From Asticcacaulis aquaticus (GTDB lineage: Bacteria; Pseudomonadota; Alphaproteobacteria; Caulobacterales; Caulobacteraceae): 64,000 nucleotides of DNA. A program made the position numbers and the translations under genes. The notes under the pieces are model-generated. The model did not search any database. It worked only from the letters and a program-made list of their open reading frames with translations, and had not been told where the DNA came from. The DNA lies in NCBI RefSeq assembly GCF_028550415.1, contig NZ_JAQQKX010000002.1, forward strand, positions 1-64,000, read 5' to 3'. Positions within the stretch are counted from its first letter, which is position 1. The number at the start of each line of letters is the position of its first letter. This document shows, in pieces, positions 6,796-16,559 of the stretch.

Positions 6796-7481
6796 GCCAC
6801 TCCATATGAAAAATTTATTTTCAGCGCCATCTCGCCCGACGACGCGCTGACGCTTCGCACCTTAATCACTATACTTTCATCCACAGAGTTTTTTGCCGAT
6901 AACCGCTCCTACCGCAGGGTTAGAGTCGGCGTTGCCTAGGGATAGAGGCCTCCCATGGGCCGTTAACCCTCTTTTTACGCTTGGCTTATCTCGTTCCTGA
7001 CGCCCCCAAGTTGTCCGTGTGAGTTTTCGCAGGACTCTATGCTTATATTTCAAAGTTTATGATCCCGCCCTCCGAACGGATTGCTTTATATACCGTCGTC
7101 GGACAGCGGTATCGTGGTAAATGCGCCTGTGACGGATACATGAAGTCCGCACCCTTTATTTTTGCGTATTTTTGTGATACACAGGACAGGTTCGATACGA
7201 GGACGCACCGACGTGACGTACCCCGCATCATCTTTCTTCACCTAAACGCCATGCGGGCGACCCCGCGCCGTGGCGTCTTCGACAAAGGTCGGATGACAGG
7301 CTTGTCTTAGCAGTATTCAATCCCGAAACAGACGGTGCGCTTCGCTTACGCGGGACATCGTTTTTTTGTGTGCGTGTGTACCCTCCTGGCTCTCCCCAGT
7401 CGCCGGGCCTACGGTCTCGACACGCTGAATACTACTGAGACGGACTGATATTCGCCCTCCTTACCAAGCGAGAGGACCGCA
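6796..7481. other. 686-bp region without a gene, leader of cdnL
   Basis: No convincing protein frame is present; short frames at 7043-7310 on both strands lack family features. Local structure includes GCGGG-CGAC-CCCGC at 7253-7266 and a run of seven T at about 7363. The length is unusual for this compact region, and the region directly precedes an essential transcription factor gene. It may hold a small RNA or several promoters; I cannot tell which. Confidence 0.5.
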
Positions 7482-7994
7482 ATGTCGACTTTAGCAGCAG
7501 AACTCGATTTCAACGTGGGCGACAAGGTCGTTTATCCGGCGCACGGCGTGGGCCAGGTGGCCGCCGTCGAAAGCCAGGAAGTGGCTGGTTACACCCTCGA
7601 AGTGTACGTCGTGACCTTCGACCACGAAAAAATGACCCTGCGCGTCCCGACCAAGAAAGCCAAGACCGCCGGCCTGCGCCATCTGGCCGCCGAAGCCGTC
7701 ATGTCGCAGGCACTGGTGACCCTCAAGGGTCGCGCGCGCATCAAGCGCACCATGTGGTCGCGCCGCGCTCAGGAGTACGAAGCGAAGATCAACTCCGGCG
7801 ACCTCGTCTCGATCGCCGAAGTGGTCCGCGACCTGCACCGCGCCGAAAACCAGCCGGAACAGTCCTATTCGGAGCGTCAGCTCTATGAATCGGCCCTGGA
7901 CCGCATGGCCCGCGAAGTCGCCGCGATCGAAAAGATCGACCGCGACGCCGCCGTTGCCATCCTGAACAAGTCGCTGCAAAAAGCCGCCGCTTAA
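7482..7994 (+). CDS. cdnL: CdnL/CarD-family RNA polymerase-binding transcription factor
   Basis: A 170-residue regulator. The N-terminal half (FNVGDKVVYPAHGVGQVAAVES... to about residue 65) is the Tudor-like CarD_CdnL_TRCF domain that contacts the RNA polymerase beta subunit. The C-terminal half is helical, with the conserved WSRRAQEYEAKINSGDL segment that touches promoter DNA. CdnL stabilises open complexes at rRNA and growth-related promoters and is important for growth in Caulobacter. GAGAGG lies before the ATG. A strong bidirectional terminator follows. The very long leader suggests extra control. Confidence 0.93.
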   Translation: MSTLAAELDFNVGDKVVYPAHGVGQVAAVESQEVAGYTLEVYVVTFDHEKMTLRVPTKKAKTAGLRHLAAEAVMSQALVTLKGRARIKRTMWSRRAQEYEAKINSGDLVSIAEVVRDLHRAENQPEQSYSERQLYESALDRMAREVAAIEKIDRDAAVAILNKSLQKAAA

Positions 7995-8010
7995 GTTTCT
8001 GTAGAACGAA

Positions 8011-8046
8011 CAAAAAAGCCCCCGGAGACATCCGGGGGCTTTTTTG
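8011..8046. terminator. Bidirectional terminator between cdnL and katE
   Basis: AAAAAAGCCCCCGGA-gaca-TCCGGGGGCTTTTTT: a 9-bp GC stem flanked by an A-run and a T-run, so it works on both strands for the convergent genes. Confidence 0.92.
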
Positions 8047-8049
8047 CTT

Positions 8050-10143
8050 TTAAGCCAGCGTCCGCACCTTCGGCTCGCGCGCCCAGTAGCGCTTTTTCGC
8101 TGCGTCGATGAAGTCGTCGATCAGCACCACACCCTCGTCATGCACCACCCCGGCCTTTTCGAGCAGCGGATGGGTTTCCGGGGTGTGGCCGATGGCCTTC
8201 AGGTGGCCGTAAGCGTTCATGATCCATTCGATCGTCGCGCCTTCGTTCATATGCCGCTTCACGCCTGCCTCCGACAGCAGCAGGAACACCGCGTCGAAGA
8301 TCTGCGACGGCGTGCCCAGAAGCTGCCCATCGGCATCGGTCAGCGAGCCGTCCGACAGCGGGATATTGTGCAGCCGGACGCCGACCACAACCGGTTTGGC
8401 GCCCGCCGCCACGATATCGGCCTTGAGCCTGTCCAGCAGCCCCGCATCGGTTTCCTTGCAGATCAGGATGCCGACCGTGCGGCCTTCCAGCGTGTCTTTC
8501 ATATTACGGTGGATGCTGAGCGCGGGGGACGGCTCAAGCTCTACCACCGCCCGCGCTGCCTCAGCTTTTGCGGGCAGTTCGATCCCCAGCCCTTCGGCGA
8601 CGCGCTTAGCCAGACCTTCGTCGACATTACGTAGATTGGCAACCATCCGGCCCGGCACCTGCGCCAAGCCGACCTTCGACAGTTCGAACACAAAGGACGA
8701 GGCGATATGGGCCTGCTCCACCTCCGTCTGCGACACCCAGAACAGGCGCGCCTGCGAATAGTGGTCGGCGAAGAGTTCCGGACGAACACGCAGCTTGTCG
8801 CCCTGCTCGTCGCGGTCGTCGCGTCCGGGCGCAGTCCTGAACCCCGTCATTGGACATTCGCGCGGCCCGCCTTCTTCGCCGTGCGCCGCCAGGCTATTGG
8901 GCTCGTAATTGGCGCGGCCCTTGGGGACGTTCATCTGCATAAGGCCGTCGCGCTGGAAGTTCATCACCGGGCATTTCGGCGCATTAATCGGGATCTGGTG
9001 GAAATTGGCCGTCCCCAGCCGCGACTTCTGCGTATCGAGATAGGAGAACAGCCGCCCTTGCAGCAGCGGATCGTTGGTAAAGTCGATCCCGTCGACGATA
9101 TTGGCCGGGCAATAGGCGACCTGTTCGGTCTCGGCGAAGAAGTTGTCCGGATTGCGGTCCAGCACCATCCGCCCGACAAGCTTCACCGGCACCAGTTCTT
9201 CGGGGATGATCTTGGTCGGGTCGAGTACGTCGTACGGCAGGCCGTCGGCCAGGTCCTGATCGAACAGTTGCAGGCCCAGCTCCCATTCCGGGAAGACGCC
9301 GGTGTCGATGGCCTCATAAAGATCGCGGCGGTGATAGTCGTTATCGGCGGCCTGAAGCTTCACCGCCTCATCCCACACTGTCGATTGCAGGCCGAGCTTC
9401 GGCTTCCAGTGGAACTTGACGAAGGTCGACTTTCCCTCAGCATTGATCAGCCGGAAGGTATGGATGCCGAAGCCTTCCATGGTGCGAAGACTGCGCGGGA
9501 TCGTCCGGTCGGACATGGCCCACATCAGCATGTGTGTCGTTTCGGACATCAGCGACGCCCAGTCCCAGAAGGTGTCGTGTGCCGATCCGGCCTGCGGATA
9601 GCCCGAATTGGCTTCCATCTTCACGGCGTGGACCAGATCGGGGAACTTCATGGCATCCTGAATGAAGAAGATCGGGATATTGTTGCCGACCAGATCCCAG
9701 TTGCCTTCCTTGGTATAGAATTTCACCGCGAAGCCGCGCACGTCGCGGGGCGTGTCTACGCTGCCCGCGCCACCAGCGACGGTCGAAAAGCGCACGAAGA
9801 CGGGGGTGCGCTCGCCCTTGCGCTGGAACAGGTCAGCGCGAGTGATGTCCGACAGCGACTCATAAAGCTCGAAATAGCCGTGCGCCGCCGAACCGCGCGC
9901 GTGGACGATTCGCTCCGGGATACGCTCGTGATCGAAATGGAATATCTTTTCGCGCAGAACGAAGTCTTCGAGCAGGGTCGGGCCGCGCGCCCCGGCCTTA
10001 AGGCTGTTCTGATTATCCGAAACGCGAATCCCCTGATTGGTCGTCAGGTGCCCGTCGGGCGTATGCGGGCCGGAATGATGGATTTGCTGATGGGTTTCGC
10101 CACCTGCCCCTGTCTTGGTATCGAATTTTGCCTTATCGTCCAT
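8050..10143 (-). CDS. katE: Large-subunit (clade II) catalase, KatE/HPII type
   Basis: A 697-residue haem catalase that breaks down hydrogen peroxide. Catalytic His81 lies in [12 protein letters not shown], the distal Asn in GNNIPIFF (about 155), and the haem-ligand Tyr368 in RLFSYLDTQ. The long N-terminal arm and the extra C-terminal flavodoxin/DJ-1-like domain (from [14 protein letters not shown]) mark clade II, about 200 residues longer than small catalases. GAGG precedes the ATG at 10143. It is transcribed towards cdnL and shares the terminator at 8011-8046. Such catalases are often under general stress control; I see no clear box for that. Confidence 0.95.
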   Translation of the reverse strand: MDDKAKFDTKTGAGGETHQQIHHSGPHTPDGHLTTNQGIRVSDNQNSLKAGARGPTLLEDFVLREKIFHFDHERIPERIVHARGSAAHGYFELYESLSDITRADLFQRKGERTPVFVRFSTVAGGAGSVDTPRDVRGFAVKFYTKEGNWDLVGNNIPIFFIQDAMKFPDLVHAVKMEANSGYPQAGSAHDTFWDWASLMSETTHMLMWAMSDRTIPRSLRTMEGFGIHTFRLINAEGKSTFVKFHWKPKLGLQSTVWDEAVKLQAADNDYHRRDLYEAIDTGVFPEWELGLQLFDQDLADGLPYDVLDPTKIIPEELVPVKLVGRMVLDRNPDNFFAETEQVAYCPANIVDGIDFTNDPLLQGRLFSYLDTQKSRLGTANFHQIPINAPKCPVMNFQRDGLMQMNVPKGRANYEPNSLAAHGEEGGPRECPMTGFRTAPGRDDRDEQGDKLRVRPELFADHYSQARLFWVSQTEVEQAHIASSFVFELSKVGLAQVPGRMVANLRNVDEGLAKRVAEGLGIELPAKAEAARAVVELEPSPALSIHRNMKDTLEGRTVGILICKETDAGLLDRLKADIVAAGAKPVVVGVRLHNIPLSDGSLTDADGQLLGTPSQIFDAVFLLLSEAGVKRHMNEGATIEWIMNAYGHLKAIGHTPETHPLLEKAGVVHDEGVVLIDDFIDAAKKRYWAREPKVRTLA

Positions 10144-10266
10144 GGTCTGTCGCCTCGGTGAAGTGGTTATGACCCGCCGCCGGGTGCAGCTTTCCGTCCT
10201 GCGCGATAAAGAATCACTGCGGTTTCATTTTTCCGTACCGGGACAGGCCGCACCGGGCTTTTCCCC

Positions 10267-10295
10267 TTGACGGCCCGACAGGCTTTGCCTATAGA
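10267..10295 (+). promoter_or_regulatory. Sigma-70 promoter of rpmB
   Basis: TTGACG (10267-10272), 17 bases, TATAGA (10290-10295). Close to consensus, as expected for a ribosomal protein gene; about 60 bases of leader follow before the rpmB start. Confidence 0.75.
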
Positions 10296-10362
10296 ACGCC
10301 CCTCTTAAGGCCGCAGTCCGCTGTGAGCCGTTGTCATTTTGTTTCTAGCCAAGGTGGATCCT

Positions 10363-10659
10363 ATGTCGCGTCGTTGCGAACTCACCGGTGTCGGCCCGAT
10401 GGTCGGCCACTCCGTGAGCCACTCAAACATCAAGACGAAGCGTCGCTTCCTGCCCTCGCTTCGTGAAACCGCGCTTCAATCCGAAGCCCTGAACCAGTCG
10501 TTCCGTCTGAAGATCAGCAATGCCGCTCTGCGCACGCTGGACTTCAAGGGCGGCCTCGACGCCTTCCTCGTCAAGGCTGACGACGCCGAGCTGTCGCTCC
10601 GCGCCCGTCGCCTGAAGAAGCAGATCAAGGCGAAGCTGGCTGAGAAAGCCGCGGCTTAA
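10363..10659 (+). CDS. rpmB: 50S ribosomal protein L28
   Basis: A 98-residue ribosomal protein. The N-terminus [29 protein letters not shown] is the L28 signature. The ATG at 10363 is set by AAGGTGG five bases upstream; an in-frame TTG at 10339 would add eight residues with no support. The basic C-terminus ([17 protein letters not shown]) is typical of alphaproteobacterial L28. It has its own promoter and terminator. The next genes (esterase-like, cobT, cobS) follow on the opposite strand, an order I remember from related genomes. Confidence 0.97.
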   Translation: MSRRCELTGVGPMVGHSVSHSNIKTKRRFLPSLRETALQSEALNQSFRLKISNAALRTLDFKGGLDAFLVKADDAELSLRARRLKKQIKAKLAEKAAA

Positions 10660-10683
10660 GATTTGGCTTTGAGCCGAACACGT

Positions 10684-10719
10684 AAAAAGGCCTCGAAGGT
10701 TCGCCTTCGGGGCCTTTTT
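10684..10719. terminator. Bidirectional terminator after rpmB
   Basis: AAAAAGGCC...CGAAGG-ttcg-CCTTCG..GGCCTTTTT, a long stem with a UUCG tetraloop, flanked by A5 and T5. It ends rpmB on the plus strand and the esterase-like gene on the minus strand. Confidence 0.92.
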
Positions 10720-10720
10720 A

Positions 10721-11674
10721 TTATTTGTAGTCAAAGACTAGTAACCGCGTCGGATCATTGTCGCCGATGGGATCGCTGATCAGATATAGGCTGTAGCCTC
10801 CTCCGGGCTTGCGGACCGCCGAGACGCCTTCGTAATTGTCGTTAGGCATCGGCGGCTTGACTTCGAGAATCGTATCGACCAGCGTCAGGCGCGTGCCCTC
10901 AAGTTTCAAAAGCCGCAGCACGGTGCGTGCGCCGCTCCACGGCGTATAGTAGCGGTAAAGCGCCAAAATCTGATCCGGTTTGTCCACGTCCAGCGGCGCA
11001 ATTGATACCAGCGCATAGCCGAACCCCGGCGTCGTCGGACCCACCAGCGTCGTGCATTTATAATCCTCCAGCCGGCAACGCCAGAAGCCGCCGGCCTCGG
11101 CCCCCAGAATCAGCGAGGTCTCACCGGGGAACTCCCGCACGAAGGTCACCGCCTCAAGCCCCTGATTGCCCGGCAATAGCGGCAAACCGTCCAGCGGCAG
11201 CCGTTCACCCTTGCCGCTCAAACCACCCGTCTCGGTGCTGTAAAGCAGCACACGGGCGTCGCCCTCGAACGAGACGTAATGATCGCCCGTCATCGGATCG
11301 AGCGCCATGTCTTCCGAATCGGACAGGGTCTTGTTGCCGAAGGGCTTGCCGTCCGCGCCTTTGAGCGCGTCGATGCTCAGGGGCCCGGCGCGTCCATTGG
11401 CAGGCATGATCATCCGCACATGGTCGCCGTAATCGCTGACGGCGTCGATCATAAGGCCATCCTTGCCCGGCGTCACGATCAGGTCCGACAGGCCCATCAG
11501 GCGCGACGTGCCCTGCCCCTTGGCCTCGTAACCGCCGACATAGCGTGCCTTCATGGACGGCGCGGCAACCTTGGGCAAAGGCGTAAAGGTGACGCTCGTC
11601 CCACCTTGGTAAGGGACAGGATTGGCGATGGCGGCGGTTACGATACCGAGCGTAAGAAAAGCTATCAGGCGCAT
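10721..11674 (-). CDS. Secreted esterase-like/phytase-like beta-propeller protein
   Basis: A 317-residue protein with a Sec signal peptide (cleavage near ...TAAIANPVP). It belongs to the 'esterase-like activity of phytase' group: SRLMGLSDLIVT, LSDSEDMALDP, GNQGLEAVTFVREFPGE and NDNYEGVSAVRKPGGGYSLYLISD are the family blocks of a predicted beta-propeller. The substrate is unknown. GGAGAT precedes the ATG. It lies downstream of cobT on the same strand but is separated by repeats, so co-transcription is possible, not certain. Related genomes keep it between cobT and rpmB, which hints at a conserved but unclear link. Confidence 0.82.
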   Translation of the reverse strand: MRLIAFLTLGIVTAAIANPVPYQGGTSVTFTPLPKVAAPSMKARYVGGYEAKGQGTSRLMGLSDLIVTPGKDGLMIDAVSDYGDHVRMIMPANGRAGPLSIDALKGADGKPFGNKTLSDSEDMALDPMTGDHYVSFEGDARVLLYSTETGGLSGKGERLPLDGLPLLPGNQGLEAVTFVREFPGETSLILGAEAGGFWRCRLEDYKCTTLVGPTTPGFGYALVSIAPLDVDKPDQILALYRYYTPWSGARTVLRLLKLEGTRLTLVDTILEVKPPMPNDNYEGVSAVRKPGGGYSLYLISDPIGDNDPTRLLVFDYK

Positions 11675-11689
11675 GATATCTCCGACAAA

Positions 11690-11803
11690 CCCCCTCTCCC
11701 TGCGGGGAGAGGGTTGGGGTGAGGGGGAAATGTTGAAGCTGAGCGCGCGGTTGACAGTTCCCCCTCACCTGCCCTGCGGGCATCCTCTCCCTCAGGGAGA
11801 GGA
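11690..11803. repeat. Intergenic palindromic repeat, two copies
   Basis: CCCTCTCCC-tgc-GGGGAGAGGG at 11691-11713 and CCTCTCCCTCAGGGAGAGG at 11784-11802, each beside a CCCCTCACC/GGTGAGGGG segment. This is one locus of the repeat family seen throughout the window. Confidence 0.75.
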
Positions 11804-11811
11804 AAAACCGC

Positions 11812-13680
11812 TTACCGCCGTCCCGGCCCTGCCGTCTTTTCGTCGAACAGCTCGGCCAGCTTTTCGATCAGCGCCCCGCCCAGATGCTCGGCGTCGATCA
11901 GGGTCAGCGCCCGGCGATACCAGCGCGTCACGTCGTGCCCGATGCCGATGGCGGCCAGTTCGACCCGGCCCGAGCCCTCGATTTCGGCGATCACCTTACG
12001 CAGGTGGTTTTCCAGATAATGCCCCGTATTGACGCTCAGGGTCGAGTCGTCGACCGGCGCGCCATCGGAAATGACCATCAGAATCTTGCGCGACTCGCTG
12101 CGCGCCAACAGGCGTCCATAGGCCCATTGCAGGGCTTCGCCGTCGATATTTTCCTTGAGCAACCCCTCGCGCATCATCAGGCCGAGGTTCTTGTTGGCCC
12201 GGCGCCACGGATTGTCGGCGGCCTTGTAGATGATATGGCGCAGGTCGTTGAGCCGCCCCGGCGCCGCGGGCTTGCCTTCACGCACCCACTGCTCGCGCGA
12301 TTGCCCGCCCTTCCACGCCTTGGTAGTAAAGCCCAAAATCTCGACCTTGACCCCGCAACGCTCCAGAGTCCGCGCCAGCACGTCGGCGCAGATTGCCGCG
12401 ACCATGATCGGCCGCCCGCGCATCGACCCCGAATTGTCGAGCAGAAGCGTTACCACCGTGTCGCGGAACTCGGTGTCCTTTTCCTGCTTGAACGACAGGG
12501 GCGCCGAGGGGTCGATGATGACCCGCGTCAGCTTCGAGGCGTCAAGCACGCCCTCTTCGAGGTCGAAACTCCACGAGCGCGACTGCTGCGCCATCAGGCG
12601 GCGCTGCAAGCGGTTGGCCAGACGTGACACGACGTTCGACAGATTGGCTAGTTGCTGATTGAGGAACCCGCGCAGGCGCTCCAGCTCCTCAGGGTCGCAT
12701 AAATCCTCGGCGGCGATCACCTCGTCGAAGGCCCGCGTGAAAACGTCGTAATCCTTGCGCTCACCCTTTTGCGGCGGCATCTGCTGCTGGCTCGCCTCGG
12801 CGGCCTCGCCGTCCACGACCTCGTCGGCGGAACCGTCCGCCAGAGACTGAGGATCGCCCGACATCTGGGTATAGTCGTCTTCGCCCTGCTGGGACTGATC
12901 GTCGCCGCCGGTCGGCTGCTCCTCGGTTTCGGGCTGAGACTCCCCCTCATCGTCCGAGTCGTCCTCGGCATCCGGTTCCGGCTCGCTGCCCTCGGCCTGC
13001 TCATCGTCGCCCTGGTCGTTCTTTTCTTCCTCGGCAGCGTCCTGAGAATCATCGGTCAGGTCGAGCGCGCGCAGCACCTCGCGCGCCTTCTGCGTAAAGG
13101 CCTTCTGGTCGTGGATCAGCTCGCCAAGTTCGCTCAGGCTCTGGCCGGTCTTGTCCTCGATTTCTTCGCGCAGCAGGTTGACTACGCGCTGCACGGGCTC
13201 CGGCACCGGATCGCCGATCAGCACTTCGCGTGCGATCAGGCCCAGTATGTCGCCCAGATTGAGGTCGTTGCGGTCTTCCTTGCGCGCAATGCCGCTGCGG
13301 TCGAGATCGGCCTCCAGCGCCGCGCGCAGGTTCTTGCGCACCCCGCCCATGGCGCGCGAGCCCACGGCTTCTAAGCGTACTTCTTCGAGGATATCGAAGG
13401 CTTCGGCACTGACGGTTTCGATGGGTCGAGCGCGCGAATGGACAATATTGTCGTGGTGCGCGACCTTGAGCGCCAGCCGGTCAGCCTGACCGCGCACGGT
13501 CGCCGATTGCCGCGCATTGAGGTCGCGCGGCGGATTGGGCAGGATCAGTTTCTGACCGTCATAACGCGGCCCGTCCGGCCCGAAGACGACTTCGAGTTCG
13601 GGATTTTCCGCCAGAGCGCGCGTCGAATGGATCAGCGCCTTGCGGAAGGGATCGGACAGAACGGTAACGGGTTTGGCCAT
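11812..13680 (-). CDS. cobT: Cobaltochelatase subunit CobT
   Basis: A 622-residue subunit of the ATP-dependent aerobic cobaltochelatase (CobNST), which inserts cobalt into hydrogenobyrinate diamide during cobalamin synthesis. The N-terminal helical region is followed by a very acidic linker (about 215-305, runs of D/E), then a von Willebrand A domain with the metal-binding motif [10 protein letters not shown] and [11 protein letters not shown]. The ATG at 13680 has AAGGA four bases upstream; an ATG at 13692 is also possible. It is downstream of cobS with a repeat-filled gap. The large subunit gene cobN is not in the window. Confidence 0.92.
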   Translation of the reverse strand: MAKPVTVLSDPFRKALIHSTRALAENPELEVVFGPDGPRYDGQKLILPNPPRDLNARQSATVRGQADRLALKVAHHDNIVHSRARPIETVSAEAFDILEEVRLEAVGSRAMGGVRKNLRAALEADLDRSGIARKEDRNDLNLGDILGLIAREVLIGDPVPEPVQRVVNLLREEIEDKTGQSLSELGELIHDQKAFTQKAREVLRALDLTDDSQDAAEEEKNDQGDDEQAEGSEPEPDAEDDSDDEGESQPETEEQPTGGDDQSQQGEDDYTQMSGDPQSLADGSADEVVDGEAAEASQQQMPPQKGERKDYDVFTRAFDEVIAAEDLCDPEELERLRGFLNQQLANLSNVVSRLANRLQRRLMAQQSRSWSFDLEEGVLDASKLTRVIIDPSAPLSFKQEKDTEFRDTVVTLLLDNSGSMRGRPIMVAAICADVLARTLERCGVKVEILGFTTKAWKGGQSREQWVREGKPAAPGRLNDLRHIIYKAADNPWRRANKNLGLMMREGLLKENIDGEALQWAYGRLLARSESRKILMVISDGAPVDDSTLSVNTGHYLENHLRKVIAEIEGSGRVELAAIGIGHDVTRWYRRALTLIDAEHLGGALIEKLAELFDEKTAGPGRR

Positions 13681-13693
13681 TGTATCCTTCATC

Positions 13694-13825
13694 AAACCAC
13701 CTCACCCGCAGGAGAGGGCTGGGCGCGGGCCTGCGAGGCTGAGGGGGAAAGTTCCGGTGTTAGGAAGCCCCCTCACCCGTCAGCTTCGCTGCCTCCCTCT
13801 CCCCAAAGGGGCGAGGGAAGTTCTA
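13694..13825. repeat. Intergenic palindromic repeat between cobS and cobT
   Basis: ACCTCACCCGCAGGAGAGGG at 13698-13717, then AGCCCCCTCACCCGTCAGC and CCTCTCCCCAAAGGGGCGAGG at 13796-13816. Same family as 11690-11803; it separates two genes of one complex. Confidence 0.7.
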
Positions 13826-14830
13826 TATAACCTTCACCTTCAGCGCGCTTTCCTTCACATCCGCACCGAAGCTACGCTGATAGAACTCCGCCAGCGTCGG
13901 GCGCTCCAGCTCATCGCACTTGTTGAGGAAGGTCAGGCGGAAGGCCAGTTCGGTGTCGTTGCCGAAGATCAGCGTGTTCTGCGCCCAGGTGATCACCGTC
14001 CGCGGCGACATGATCGTCGAGATATCGCCATTGGCAAAGGCCGAACGCGTCAGGTCGGCGACGCGCACCATGGCGTCGATCAAAGCGCGACGTTCCGGCG
14101 TGTCGAATTCCGGCAGCTTGGCCAGAACGATGCCCACCTCGGCCTCATGGCTGAGATAGTTGAGCGTCGTCACGATCGACCAGCGGTCCATCTGGCCCTG
14201 ATTGATCTGCTGGGTGCCGTGATAAAGCCCCGTCGTGTCCCCCAGACCGATGGTGTTGGTCGTCGAAAACAGACGGAAATATTTATTCGGGCGGATGACC
14301 TTGTTCTGATCCAGCAGGGTCAGACGCCCCTGCGCTTCCAGCACGCGCTGGATGACGAACATCACGTCCGGACGCCCGGCGTCGTACTCGTCGAAGACCA
14401 GCGCCACGGGGCGTTGCAGCGACCACGGCAGGATGCCTTCCTTGAATTCGGTGACCTGCTGACCGTCCTTGAGCACGATGGCGTCCTTACCGATCAGGTC
14501 GATCCGCGAGACGTGGCTGTCGAGGTTGACGCGGACCAGCGGCCAGTTCAGGCGCGCGGCGATCTGCTCGATGTGGGTGGATTTGCCGGTGCCGTGGAAG
14601 CCCTGCACCATGACGCGGCGGTCATAGGCAAAGCCGGCGCAGATGGCGATGGTCGTTTGCGGATCGAATTTGTACGACTCGTCGATTTCGGGGACGTGTT
14701 CGTCGCGCGTCGAGAACGCCGGGACCTGCATATCCGAATCGACGCCAAATACGTCGCGGAGCGAGACCATCTTGTCCGGCGCAAAGCCCAGCAAGGGATC
14801 ATTCAGGGTTTCAGGCGTGATGAGGGACAT
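13823..14830 (-). CDS. cobS: Cobaltochelatase AAA+ ATPase subunit CobS
   Basis: A 335-residue AAA+ ATPase of the MoxR/CobS class. Walker A is GFHGTGKS (77-84), Walker [12 protein letters not shown], and the sensor region [11 protein letters not shown]. It forms the ring that works with CobT to drive cobalt insertion by CobN. The start at 14830 ([15 protein letters not shown]) matches the usual CobS N-terminus; an in-frame start 27 bases upstream has no support. It lies upstream of cobT on the same strand. I looked for a cobalamin riboswitch upstream and saw none. Confidence 0.93.
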   Translation of the reverse strand: MSLITPETLNDPLLGFAPDKMVSLRDVFGVDSDMQVPAFSTRDEHVPEIDESYKFDPQTTIAICAGFAYDRRVMVQGFHGTGKSTHIEQIAARLNWPLVRVNLDSHVSRIDLIGKDAIVLKDGQQVTEFKEGILPWSLQRPVALVFDEYDAGRPDVMFVIQRVLEAQGRLTLLDQNKVIRPNKYFRLFSTTNTIGLGDTTGLYHGTQQINQGQMDRWSIVTTLNYLSHEAEVGIVLAKLPEFDTPERRALIDAMVRVADLTRSAFANGDISTIMSPRTVITWAQNTLIFGNDTELAFRLTFLNKCDELERPTLAEFYQRSFGADVKESALKVKVI

Positions 14831-14997
14831 GATCGGCGGTCTTCCGGAAACAAACAATATAGTCGATTTTCAGCTAAGACCTCAGGCCTCAAGACACAAC
14901 ACCTAATGTCGGATTTCAGGCACTTTTTTGGCTGGCATGCCGAATTGCCTCTCTTATGCCAAACATATAGATTTATCGCCAATAACGGGGCGCGCGG

Positions 14998-15309
14998 ATG
15001 AAGAACGACAGGTTTATTAATTATGCTATCTGGGGATTAATAGGGTGTGGCTACGCTTTTGCCACCCTGTTTCTTAAAACAAATGCCGAAGCCCTAGGTT
15101 GGCATACCATCCCGGTCAAACTCAAAAGTGAGTTGCCGTTTATCATCGTAATCCTATCGATTCCGCTGCTCATAGTCGCTTTTATAAAGCCGAAACGCCT
15201 TTGGTTTGCCGCTCCGTTGCTTGTATTAGCCGCATGGTTAACCGTGGAGCATATGACAAAGGCTGAATGCGGTGGGACGAATGACGACATTTGCGTTGTC
15301 GCCTACTAA
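14998..15309 (+). CDS. Small membrane protein, no family recognised
   Basis: A 103-residue protein with three hydrophobic helices: about 9-26, 46-62 and 68-84. It has a short Cys-containing tail (AECGGTNDDICVVAY). I do not recognise a family. Base composition is visibly lower in G+C than the neighbours, with more A/T in third positions, which suggests recent arrival. GGGGCGCGCGG precedes the ATG. It overlaps the end of the convergent GFA gene by 4 bases and stands alone on the plus strand. Confidence 0.6.
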   Translation: MKNDRFINYAIWGLIGCGYAFATLFLKTNAEALGWHTIPVKLKSELPFIIVILSIPLLIVAFIKPKRLWFAAPLLVLAAWLTVEHMTKAECGGTNDDICVVAY

Positions 15310-15755
15310 TCCCGGTCCGGGTGCTGATAGCTGATCAGCTTGTCAAGGAACGGCGCGGCGTCGATATCCTCCAGCGTCGTGCGCTCCGGTAGGGTGCGCA
15401 GACCGTCGACCCACGGCAACTTGCCCTCGGTACCGAACTGGATGACCGGGGCGATATCGCTGGGGTCGTCAAAGGCGGCGATGGACACCGCCACACCGTC
15501 GGGCGCTTCGTAGGTCAGGGGCGTGCCGCAGTCGGGGCAGAAGCCGCGCTGAACCAGATTAGAACTCTGGAAGCGTTTCGGCGCAGCTTTGGTCCAGATG
15601 AGCGTGGCTTCACGGGCGCTGACCAGCGGCGCGAAGACATTGCCATAGGCCTTCTGACACATGCGGCAATGACAGATCGAGGCGTGGCCAAGCTCGCCTT
15701 CGACACGGAAACGGACGGCTCCGCACTGGCATCCACCGGTTCTTGTGGCTGGCAT
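15306..15755 (-). CDS. GFA/CENP-V-family zinc-binding protein
   Basis: A 149-residue protein of the GFA (glutathione-dependent formaldehyde-activating) fold. Zinc-binding cysteines are visible: GGCQCGAVRF (Cys9, Cys11), ICHCRMCQKAYG, and GFCPDCGTPL. The C-terminal block PWVDGLRTLPERTT is also typical. Despite the family name, most members have no proven reaction, and none can be assigned here. It is transcribed in the same direction as the J-domain gene but a repeat lies between them. Confidence 0.85.
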   Translation of the reverse strand: MPATRTGGCQCGAVRFRVEGELGHASICHCRMCQKAYGNVFAPLVSAREATLIWTKAAPKRFQSSNLVQRGFCPDCGTPLTYEAPDGVAVSIAAFDDPSDIAPVIQFGTEGKLPWVDGLRTLPERTTLEDIDAAPFLDKLISYQHPDRD

Positions 15756-15756
15756 T

Positions 15757-15806
15757 TCCCCCTCACCCGGCCCTTTGGGCCACCCTCTCCCTCAGGGAGA
15801 GGGGAT
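15757..15806. repeat. Intergenic palindromic repeat
   Basis: CCCCTCACCCGGCCCTTTGG followed by CCCTCTCCCTCAGGGAGAGGGG. Same family as 11690-11803. Confidence 0.75.
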
Positions 15807-15807
15807 T

Positions 15808-16473
15808 TTACGCCAAGCCCATCTTTTTCAAGACCTTGTAGGCTTTAATGACCCGTTGCAGCTTCTCTTCCGCCGAGCGGTCGCCGCCGTTATTATCCGG
15901 GTGGCAGCGCTTGAGCAGTTCCGTATAGGCGGCACGCACCACCTCGGGCGCCGCACCGGCCTCAAGGTCGAGATCGGCATAGGCGCCGCGTTCGATCTTG
16001 CCGTACTGACGCTGAACCGGCTCGCTGCCGGGCTTTTGCGGCGCGGCACCGGCGCCGAAGACGCTATGCGGGTCGTACATGCCCGCACCTTTGGTACGAC
16101 CGGCGGTAAAGGCGGCGGCTTCTCGGCTGGCGGCCGAGGCGCGGAAAGCCCAGGTCGGACGGCCGCCGGTCATGGTCGCTTCGCGGTGCGACTTGGCCTC
16201 GCCTTCGCTCATCCCGGCGAAGAAGTTCCAGCTCTTGTTGTACTCGCCCGCATGGGCCTGACAGAAGTTATAGTATTCGTTCATCATTTCGCGCGATTTC
16301 GGCGCGCGCGCGGTGGCGGCCTTATGGCATTCCGGCCATTCGCAGCGAATCTGACCCGGCTTGAGCGACAGGACATCGTCCTCCGGACGCTTGCCATCCA
16401 CTTCGCCTTCCTTCGGCGGGCGGATACGCATATCCAGACCAAATTTCGGTTTGTACTTATAACCTTCGCTCAT
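15808..16473 (-). CDS. J-domain protein with C-terminal DnaJ domain
   Basis: A 221-residue protein. The last 60 residues form a J domain with the catalytic HPD motif (KRCHPDNNGG), which would stimulate an Hsp70 ATPase. Unusually for DnaJ, the J domain is C-terminal. The N-terminal part has RCEWPECHKAATARAPKSR and a YNFCQAHAGEYNKSWNFFAGMS block that recurs in alphaproteobacterial members. It lies between cobS and bolA, an order seen in related genomes. Its client is unknown. Confidence 0.88.
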   Translation of the reverse strand: MSEGYKYKPKFGLDMRIRPPKEGEVDGKRPEDDVLSLKPGQIRCEWPECHKAATARAPKSREMMNEYYNFCQAHAGEYNKSWNFFAGMSEGEAKSHREATMTGGRPTWAFRASAASREAAAFTAGRTKGAGMYDPHSVFGAGAAPQKPGSEPVQRQYGKIERGAYADLDLEAGAAPEVVRAAYTELLKRCHPDNNGGDRSAEEKLQRVIKAYKVLKKMGLA

Positions 16474-16559
16474 AATGCCGAACGCAGCCCTTTAACTTTA
16501 TACAGTGGTCCCATATAGGTCTCTGGAAGAGAACTATAAAGCCCCTTCGAGGTTAAATT

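Noticed and set aside
7043-7310. Short frames on both strands in the cdnL leader
   Set aside because: No ribosome site, no family features and mutually overlapping; more likely non-coding leader.
8707-10161. 484-codon open frame antisense to katE
   Set aside because: Shadow frame; the minus strand has all catalase catalytic residues.
14831-14997. Cobalamin riboswitch upstream of cobS
   Set aside because: I looked for the B12 box and long leader; the gap is short and has neither.
13640-15001. 453-codon open frame antisense to cobS
   Set aside because: Shadow frame running across an intergenic repeat; no conserved blocks.
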